Positions 63,001 through 64,000 of a DNA stretch of 64,000 nt are shown piece by piece. Source of the DNA: Turbatrix aceti (Eukaryota > Nematoda > Chromadorea > Rhabditida > Panagrolaimidae); assembly GCA_963969345.1 (NCBI GenBank), contig OZ017766.1, positions 9,610,001 through 9,674,000 of the forward strand. Reading direction: 5' to 3'. The notes beneath the pieces were generated by a model. It was not told the DNA's origin, did not search any database, and saw only the letters and a list, made by a program, of their open reading frames with translations. The stretch's first letter is position 1. Each line of letters begins with the position of its first letter. The position numbers and the translations under genes are program-made.

Positions 63001-63888
63001 TTTTTTGTCACTTGAAGCGAAATTGTGCGCGTTTTCTCGAGTGCGCATCATAAATGCCAATGGATGACCTCATTGCGGTCACTCCTTTGTTTCATGCCTT
63101 ACCCCATTCGACGCGTCAAAACATGGGGAAAAAGATAGGCTATGCCAATGTTGGCACCTCTGAAAACCCAATCTGTGGTGGCCAAAAAACCATCAATTTT
63201 AGCCCAAAAGTGGCACTTACCGTAACGATAAAAAAATTTTGATTACGACTTCGTGTTCCCCGTCTATGAAAACCCCCCTAAAAAAATTTTCAGCATTTTT
63301 CTCCATGAACAGAGCGCGTGCCATCAATTTTTATCAAAAACCTTTCAGAATCCAGAATTACAGAATCCGATTTTTTTTAAAATCCGTGTTTGGCGGAATA
63401 GAGGTTTTTAGGGGTGGGGAACAATTCTGGCTCAAAATATTTGAAAGTGTAAAAAAGTCTTGTCCTCGTCTCCCCCTTGTTCCTAAATCCTGTCGCAGAC
63501 TGCCTCTTAAAATATTTTAAGGTAAAAAAATTTTGTTCAAAAACTGACATATAGCGCAGTGATAAATTAAATGTATTTAAAAAAACTAAATAAAATTTCA
63601 ATGTAAACTGCGATGTTACAAAAATTCATACAATTACTATGTACCCATTTTTTATAAAAATTAAAATGCGTTTTTTTTGAACTTGATAAAATATGCATAA
63701 TTTACAAAAATATACGGCAACCTTATTTACTCCCAGAAAAATCACAAACCGCTGTTTCGTGGACTCGACTTGGTTACCGAGTAACGACTCGAAGACGGCG
63801 ACGGAGACGGCGACGGAGACGGCGACGAGAGTGTCGCCGACATTGATGATGCCACGGATGATGCGCTACCCGCACGATGAGATGTCAT
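8919..63888 (-). CDS. mpz-1: Multi-PDZ scaffold protein, MUPP1/PATJ family (mpz-1 ortholog), whole gene
   Basis: Exons, from the 5' end: 63750-63888, 61524-61669, 61269-61389, 60419-60516, 60063-60343, 52023-52323, (alternative first exon 47032-47730), 45901-46201, 43086-43648, 42914-43037, 38459-38973, 36808-37422, 33459-33566, 33035-33094, 28303-28667, 24164-24265, 23085-23523, 21184-21483, 19539-20571, 19048-19233, 17053-17242, 10988-11244, 10648-10935, 9688-10248, 9081-9365 and 8919-9011. Phases match at every junction, giving about 2,489 aa. Eleven PDZ domains are seen, most with GLGF-type loops; several match individual MUPP1 domains, for example PDZ5 [17 protein letters not shown] and PDZ8 KYADLPG. 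The family organises membrane receptors, channels and polarity proteins under the plasma membrane by binding C-terminal peptides. Oddities are a one-base excess before PDZ8, an incomplete-looking PDZ1 and an internal first exon. Family membership is near certain; exact isoforms are inferred. Confidence 0.93.
9081..9365 (-). CDS. mpz-1: mpz-1 exon E25: first part of PDZ11
   Basis: 95 codons, phase 0 to 0. A Ser/Pro linker precedes [20 protein letters not shown], a divergent carboxylate loop with no GLGF, then [20 protein letters not shown] and RIMAVN, the usual core. It would be the eleventh PDZ. Confidence 0.9.
9366..9687 (-). other. mpz-1 intron 24
   Basis: 322 bp of A/T runs with AAAACTG motifs in plus orientation; nothing else is seen. 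Confidence 0.7.
9688..10248 (-). CDS. mpz-1: mpz-1 exon E24: end of PDZ10 and low-complexity linker
   Basis: 187 codons, phase 0. It starts [20 protein letters not shown] and [11 protein letters not shown], the second half of PDZ10. A Pro/Ser linker follows with an Asn run from AAT/AAC repeats, an Ala run from GCC repeats and several proline-rich stretches (PPPAPPSRP). The codon repeats at 10015-10070 are likely length-variable. Confidence 0.9.
10249..10647 (-). other. mpz-1 intron 23
   Basis: Nearly pure A/T (long A and T runs) and the most extreme composition in the window. No gene. Confidence 0.7.
10648..10935 (-). CDS. mpz-1: mpz-1 exon E23: end of PDZ9, first half of PDZ10
   Basis: 96 codons. 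[20 protein letters not shown] closes PDZ9, with His at the alpha-B1 position expected of class I PDZ domains. [20 protein letters not shown] then [20 protein letters not shown] opens PDZ10 and matches MUPP1 PDZ10 closely. Confidence 0.93.
10988..11244 (-). CDS. mpz-1: mpz-1 exon E22: first half of PDZ9
   Basis: Phase 1 in, phase 0 out. A Thr/Pro linker precedes [20 protein letters not shown] then [20 protein letters not shown] and GDQILE, a textbook PDZ with an intact GLGL loop. Intron 22 (10936-10987) is only 52 bp. Confidence 0.93.
15390..15590 (+). mobile_element. Open-frame remnant preceding hairpin array, probable retroelement coding tail
   Basis: A 66-codon frame in clearly coding-like composition ends at TAA 15588-15590 and is open back to a TAA at 15387. 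It includes [20 protein letters not shown] and [17 protein letters not shown], then [14 protein letters not shown]. No family is recognised with certainty. It is on the strand opposite to mpz-1, and it is followed by an AATAAA and a structured GC-rich block, as at the 3' end of an LTR-type element. Confidence 0.45.
15604..15654 (+). repeat. Short minisatellite (TTGTTGATGAT-type)
   Basis: Three to four tandem units of about 14 bp, degenerating into TTGTTGTTGG. It lies between the remnant frame and the AATAAA at 15696. Confidence 0.7.
15696..16013 (+). mobile_element. LTR-like block with serial hairpins
   Basis: AATAAA at 15696-15701, then a GC-rich block in very AT-rich DNA. At least seven successive stem-loops are visible: GACCAG..CTGGTC (15746-15770, inside an outer GTAGAGCGA/TCGCTCTAC stem 15730-15786), GGACCAG..CTGGTCC (15794-15820), GACCGG..CCGGTC (15835-15857), CCTACAC..GTGTAGG (15871-15894), AGGAAC..GTTCCT (15892-15914), TTGCC..GGCAA (15938-15958) and GGGAG..CTCCC (15991-16009). 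Composition and position suggest a mobile-element terminus, but that is inference. Confidence 0.5.
17053..17242 (-). CDS. mpz-1: mpz-1 exon E21: Gly/Ser/His linker
   Basis: Phase 0 in, phase 1 out. Glycine-rich and histidine-rich linker between PDZ8 and PDZ9 ([31 protein letters not shown], then [12 protein letters not shown]). It has good splice sites and GC-rich codons. It could be alternatively spliced, since it holds no domain. Confidence 0.82.
17243..19047 (-). other. mpz-1 intron 20
   Basis: 1.8 kb, AT-rich, with dense AAAACTG motifs. No exon is supported. Confidence 0.6.
19048..19233 (-). CDS. mpz-1: mpz-1 exon E20: second half of PDZ8
   Basis: 62 codons, phase 0. [20 protein letters not shown] then [11 protein letters not shown] continues GDELLE from E19, followed by an acidic/Ser linker. 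Confidence 0.9.
19539..20571 (-). CDS. mpz-1: mpz-1 exon E19: PDZ7, basic linker and first half of PDZ8
   Basis: PDZ7 is complete: [20 protein letters not shown], then [20 protein letters not shown] and [20 protein letters not shown] (class I His). A Pro/Gln linker and a basic helix ([18 protein letters not shown]) follow. PDZ8 opens with [16 protein letters not shown] and [11 protein letters not shown]. The exon is 1,033 nt, one more than a multiple of three although both ends are phase 0. The frame changes at an A5 run (19732-19736); with one A fewer it would read straight through in the conserved KYADLPG context. Confidence 0.9.
20572..21183 (-). other. mpz-1 intron 18
   Basis: 612 bp of A/T-rich DNA with AAAACTG motifs and no other feature. 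Confidence 0.6.
21184..21483 (-). CDS. mpz-1: mpz-1 exon E18: His/Asp-rich linker
   Basis: 100 codons, phase 0. [20 protein letters not shown], then a stretch with HHHHH and DDDD followed by GGG from CAC/GAC/GGC repeats, then a Ser/Thr tail ending SIKRG. No domain. The trinucleotide-like repeat at 21298-21345 is likely polymorphic. Confidence 0.85.
21484..23084 (-). other. mpz-1 intron 17
   Basis: 1.6 kb, AT-rich, with a small CCGA repeat near 22137 and AAAACTG motifs. No gene. Confidence 0.6.
23085..23523 (-). CDS. mpz-1: mpz-1 exon E17: acidic linker
   Basis: Phase 2 in, phase 0 out, 146 codons. Starts [13 protein letters not shown], then an Asp/Glu/Ser-rich PEST-like stretch, a charged helix ([20 protein letters not shown]) and ends [11 protein letters not shown]. 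Links PDZ6 to PDZ7. No catalytic feature. Confidence 0.87.
23524..24163 (-). other. mpz-1 intron 16
   Basis: 640 bp, AT-rich, with AAAACTG motifs only. Confidence 0.6.
24164..24265 (-). CDS. mpz-1: mpz-1 exon E16: last strand of PDZ6
   Basis: Phase 2 in and out. [20 protein letters not shown] continues IGTQC of E15 and parallels the MUPP1 PDZ6 end (..KITYVPAEHLEEF). Confidence 0.85.
24715..25380 (+). repeat. Diverged direct repeat pair
   Basis: CGTAATGAATAAATGCCCCG followed by GCAGGCAG-type runs and a GACAATTG/AACAATTG block occurs at about 24715-24785 and again at 25312-25380. A weaker relative (GCAGACAGGCATGATTATAG) is at about 25072. Spacing is about 240-360 bp. Confidence 0.65.
26255..26395 (+). 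repeat. Intronic ~100-bp tandem repeat, locus 1
   Basis: AGGTGCCAAACTTTATGAAA starts at 26255 and 26352, each followed by an A-rich tract and AAACTGG. The same unit recurs at 32565 and 32667 in the next intron. Confidence 0.75.
28303..28667 (-). CDS. mpz-1: mpz-1 exon E15: PDZ6
   Basis: Phase 0 in, phase 2 out. A Ser/Pro linker, then [60 protein letters not shown] and AQ/AK helix residues. Matches MUPP1 PDZ6 (..GLGMIVRSI..GAISRDGRI..GD). The loop is LPLG rather than GLGF. Confidence 0.92.
28738..29085 (+). repeat. Three-copy tandem repeat
   Basis: ACAATTAAAAAATTGTAACC with flanking ACCATAACAAAAA and AAACTG blocks recurs at about 28781, 28892 and 29044. Copies are diverged. Confidence 0.75.
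29822..31170. mobile_element. Palindromic non-autonomous DNA element, copy 1
   Basis: Termini GAGGCAGTCTGCGACAGG / CCTGTCGCAGACTGCCTC are flanked on both sides by TTAA. The left half (to about 30420) and right half (from about 30565) are reverse complements. The unique centre is about 145 bp. Mirror-image short frames ([13 protein letters not shown]) appear in both halves only because of the palindrome. No transposase is present. It sits in mpz-1 intron 14. TTAA suggests piggyBac-type mobilisation, but a TA duplication with AGAGGC ends fits too. Confidence 0.85.
32565..32790 (+). repeat. Intronic ~100-bp tandem repeat, locus 2
   Basis: Units start at 32565 and 32667 with GGTGCCAAACTTTATGAAAA-like sequence, an AAACTGGAATTC block and a TTCAAAAATATCGATTTT block. 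Same family as 26255-26395. Confidence 0.75.
33035..33094 (-). CDS. mpz-1: mpz-1 exon E14: small linker exon
   Basis: 20 codons after [26 protein letters not shown], phase 0 on both sides. An acceptor six bases earlier (CATCAG) would add two residues. The small phase-0 cassette is a candidate for skipping. Confidence 0.75.
33459..33566 (-). CDS. mpz-1: mpz-1 exon E13: basic linker exon
   Basis: 36 codons, phase 0. [20 protein letters not shown] and [16 protein letters not shown], strongly basic, following PDZ5. Confidence 0.82.
33857..34135 (+). repeat. Two-copy ~160-bp tandem repeat
   Basis: CTAATATATTCTTATGTTAC and its near copy start at 33857 and 34018. Both continue with GGAAATACTGAAAATGTGC and an ACATACAAAAAATGCG block. 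Confidence 0.8.
34862..36159. mobile_element. 1.3-kb inverted-repeat (foldback) DNA element
   Basis: Ends CATATAACGCGCCGCGTTT / AACGCGGCGCGTTATATG are flanked by TA on both sides (34860-34861 and 36160-36161). Strong internal arms pair about 35095-35349 with 35706-35960. The centre (35350-35700) is unique and holds only a short minus-strand frame of unknown origin. It is non-autonomous; the TA duplication suggests Tc1/mariner-like or related mobilisation (inference). Confidence 0.78.
36808..37422 (-). CDS. mpz-1: mpz-1 exon E12: second half of PDZ4 and PDZ5
   Basis: 205 codons, phase 0. [20 protein letters not shown] ends PDZ4. After a linker, PDZ5 is complete: [49 protein letters not shown] and [11 protein letters not shown]. 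This is the clearest match in the gene to a single MUPP1 domain (PDZ5). Confidence 0.95.
37423..38458 (-). repeat. mpz-1 intron 11, built largely of a ~285-bp tandem repeat
   Basis: Blocks recur through the intron: GACAAATTTGAG with GTTTGTG and GAGGCAAAAAC (about 37940, 38236), CGATAGTGATATAAAA-like (37795, 38073) and GTGTTTTCAAAG with AAAACTG (37900, 38188, 38400). Copies are diverged; the period is about 210-290 bp. Confidence 0.75.
38459..38973 (-). CDS. mpz-1: mpz-1 exon E11: most of PDZ3 and first half of PDZ4
   Basis: Phase 1 in, phase 0 out. [40 protein letters not shown] and [10 protein letters not shown] complete PDZ3 (class I His). A linker leads to PDZ4: [20 protein letters not shown] then LSLEGTVDV and KGGDELLQ. 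Order and content match MUPP1 PDZ3-PDZ4. Confidence 0.94.
38974..42913 (-). other. mpz-1 intron 10 (3.9 kb)
   Basis: AT-rich with AAAACTG motifs. GC-richer pockets at about 40285-40420 and 41750-41960 fit no exon. Confidence 0.6.
42914..43037 (-). CDS. mpz-1: mpz-1 exon E10: start of PDZ3
   Basis: Phase 0 in, phase 1 out. [20 protein letters not shown] then [20 protein letters not shown], giving the GLGI loop of PDZ3. The preceding intron is only 48 bp. Confidence 0.93.
43086..43648 (-). CDS. mpz-1: mpz-1 exon E9: long disordered linker
   Basis: Phase 1 in, phase 0 out, 187 codons. [20 protein letters not shown] is followed by Gly/Ser runs, a Pro/Thr-rich stretch and SLKSLQEM. Links PDZ2 to PDZ3. 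The ATG in MATRAA has no independent promoter evidence. Confidence 0.9.
43649..45900 (-). other. mpz-1 intron 8 (2.3 kb)
   Basis: AT-rich; a GC-richer pocket at about 45215-45420 has a coding-like frame (see rejected items). No confirmed exon. Confidence 0.55.
45901..46201 (-). CDS. mpz-1: mpz-1 exon E8: PDZ2
   Basis: Phase 0 in, phase 1 out. [59 protein letters not shown] and [16 protein letters not shown] form a full PDZ that closely matches PATJ/MUPP1 PDZ2. It accepts splicing from either E6 or E7, since both end in phase 0. Confidence 0.95.
46202..52022 (-). other. mpz-1 region between E6 and E8
   Basis: 5.8 kb containing the alternative first exon E7 (47032-47730). A GC pocket at 48975-49250, a GTC/GAC trinucleotide run at 49945-50072 and another pocket at 50580-50950 are seen. 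AAAACTG motifs are dense at 49260-49800, about every 65-130 bp. No other exon is supported. Confidence 0.6.
47032..47730 (-). CDS. mpz-1: mpz-1 exon E7: alternative first exon
   Basis: 233 codons from ATG 47728-47730 to a GTCAGG donor in phase 0. It begins [20 protein letters not shown] and is Ser/Thr/Pro-rich, with [13 protein letters not shown] and an end [10 protein letters not shown]. The open frame upstream of the ATG contains no acceptor that would fit the phase-0 end of E6, and a C/T-rich leader precedes an ACC-ATG. So it is read as the first exon of a shorter isoform (about 2,360 aa) lacking E1-E6 and PDZ1. Inclusion as an internal exon is not excluded. Confidence 0.7.
52023..52323 (-). 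CDS. mpz-1: mpz-1 exon E6: C-terminal part of PDZ1 with insertion
   Basis: Phase 2 in, phase 0 out. [20 protein letters not shown] is the GD.I..ID block of a PDZ. An unusual Thr/Ala-rich insertion follows ([19 protein letters not shown]), then [11 protein letters not shown] as last strand. It splices in phase to E8. Confidence 0.85.
57609..57735 (+). repeat. TCTAGAAAATAATTTT minisatellite
   Basis: About six irregular copies of TCTAGAAAATAATTTTT. TTCTAGAA is itself palindromic. Confidence 0.8.
58397..58592 (+). repeat. 49-bp tandem repeat, left arm (4 units)
   Basis: Units start CGCTATCCACTACGAAGTG at 58397, 58446, 58495 and 58544. Each contains a near-palindrome CTATCCACT..AGTGGGTAG and ends in TGCGCGCAAAAGAGAGGGAG. 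Confidence 0.9.
59301..59593 (-). repeat. 49-bp tandem repeat, right arm (6 units)
   Basis: Six reverse-complement units with the same 49-bp period. Unit number differs from the left arm, so arrays in the two arms change independently. Confidence 0.9.
60063..60343 (-). CDS. mpz-1: mpz-1 exon E5: helical N-region and first strands of PDZ1
   Basis: Phase 0 in, phase 2 out. [20 protein letters not shown], then an Ala/Asn stretch and [20 protein letters not shown], which aligns with beta-A/beta-B of PDZ1 but has NLSSF where GLGF is expected. Donor GTTAGT. The first 14 codons are duplicated at 7449-7490. Confidence 0.82.
60419..60516 (-). CDS. mpz-1: mpz-1 exon E4
   Basis: Phase 1 in, phase 0 out. 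[20 protein letters not shown] then [12 protein letters not shown], helical and basic. Conserved almost intact in the inverted copy at 7290-7386, which supports its being a real exon. Confidence 0.8.
60517..61268 (-). other. mpz-1 intron 3
   Basis: 752 bp, AT-rich, no other feature. Confidence 0.55.
61269..61389 (-). CDS. mpz-1: mpz-1 exon E3
   Basis: Phase 0 in, phase 1 out: [20 protein letters not shown], ending KSLPPTQ. A second frame over the 3' part reads [20 protein letters not shown] then VCRLLK and looks at least as protein-like. It would need a later acceptor (after GGGCCAG) and would not match the phase of E4. Frame choice is therefore the weakest point of the 5' model. Confidence 0.6.
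61524..61669 (-). CDS. mpz-1: mpz-1 exon E2: short coiled coil
   Basis: Phase 1 in, phase 0 out. [20 protein letters not shown] then [16 protein letters not shown] has heptad-spaced hydrophobics, a likely coiled coil for self-association, followed by a Ser/Thr/Pro stretch. No clear L27 domain is recognised. Confidence 0.75.
61670..63749 (-). other. mpz-1 intron 1 (2.1 kb)
   Basis: Mostly the second palindromic element (62155-63506) plus AT-rich flanks. No exon. Confidence 0.65.
62155..63506. mobile_element. Palindromic non-autonomous DNA element, copy 2
   Basis: Same ends and flanking TTAA as copy 1 (29822-31170). The unique centre (about 62757-62900) is the reverse complement of the copy 1 centre, so the two copies lie in opposite orientation. 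Arms are highly similar, so the family was active recently. Confidence 0.87.
63750..63888 (-). CDS. mpz-1: mpz-1 exon E1: N-terminus
   Basis: ATG at 63886-63888; 46 codons plus one base. [20 protein letters not shown] then [16 protein letters not shown] from a 12-bp GAGACGGCGACG repeat, basic tail. Donor GTTTGT, phase 1, matches E2. The leader upstream is GC-richer and has no TTTCAG close to the ATG. Confidence 0.7.
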
Positions 63889-64000
63889 GCTTCGTTTACC
63901 TCACAGGCAGAATGAATGCGTGCGCGTGTGTGGCCGGTGATTTTGTTGACTGGAATTTGACTGGTAATTTGATTTTTGCATACTATTTATCTACTTTTTT
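63889..64000 (-). promoter_or_regulatory. 5' leader / promoter side of mpz-1
   Basis: CACACGCGCACGC-type GC-richer sequence just upstream of the start. Only 112 bp is in the window, so promoter elements cannot be defined. Confidence 0.3.

Overview
The window reads as AT-rich animal DNA, most likely from a nematode. Genes are split by spliceosomal introns with TTTTCAG or TTTTAG acceptors. Three small genes carry such an acceptor only about 2-20 nt before the ATG, as expected if a spliced leader is added there. The dominant gene is a MUPP1/PATJ-type multi-PDZ scaffold like C. elegans mpz-1. The species cannot be named from sequence alone.

Layout. Positions 126-197 hold the last coding exon of a plus-strand gene that begins outside the window. 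SDHAF2 (succinate dehydrogenase assembly factor 2) follows at 678-1427 (+). It and a 5'-truncated LINE tail (about 1738-2245) lie between two inverted copies of a ~0.25 kb repeat. An F-box/leucine-rich-repeat gene occupies 2998-4751 (-), a decayed PDZ-like relic 5316-5612 (+), and a gene for a small single-pass, Cys-containing membrane protein 5705-6589 (-). At 7270-7490 (+) is a near-identical inverted copy of part of the mpz-1 5' coding region.

From 8919 to 63888 on the minus strand I could build a phase-consistent model of mpz-1. It has 25 constitutive coding exons plus one alternative first exon (E7), about 2,489 codons and 11 PDZ domains. Almost every junction keeps frame. The two open points are one extra base in an A5 run just before PDZ8 and a probably missing small exon in PDZ1. 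The protein should act as a cortical or junctional scaffold that gathers membrane proteins by their C-termini.

The large introns hold several repeats: two copies of a ~1.35 kb palindromic element (29822-31170 and 62155-63506), a 1.3 kb inverted-repeat element (34862-36159), a 1.96 kb foldback element with 49-bp subterminal tandem repeats (57993-59955), a retroelement-like remnant with an array of seven hairpins (15390-16013), and several families of intronic tandem repeats.

The most unusual genome-scale signal is a short motif, CAGTTTT(T)n. It recurs roughly every 60-150 bp in long introns and is almost confined to the sense strand. Its orientation flips at the 3' end of mpz-1, where transcription from both sides converges.
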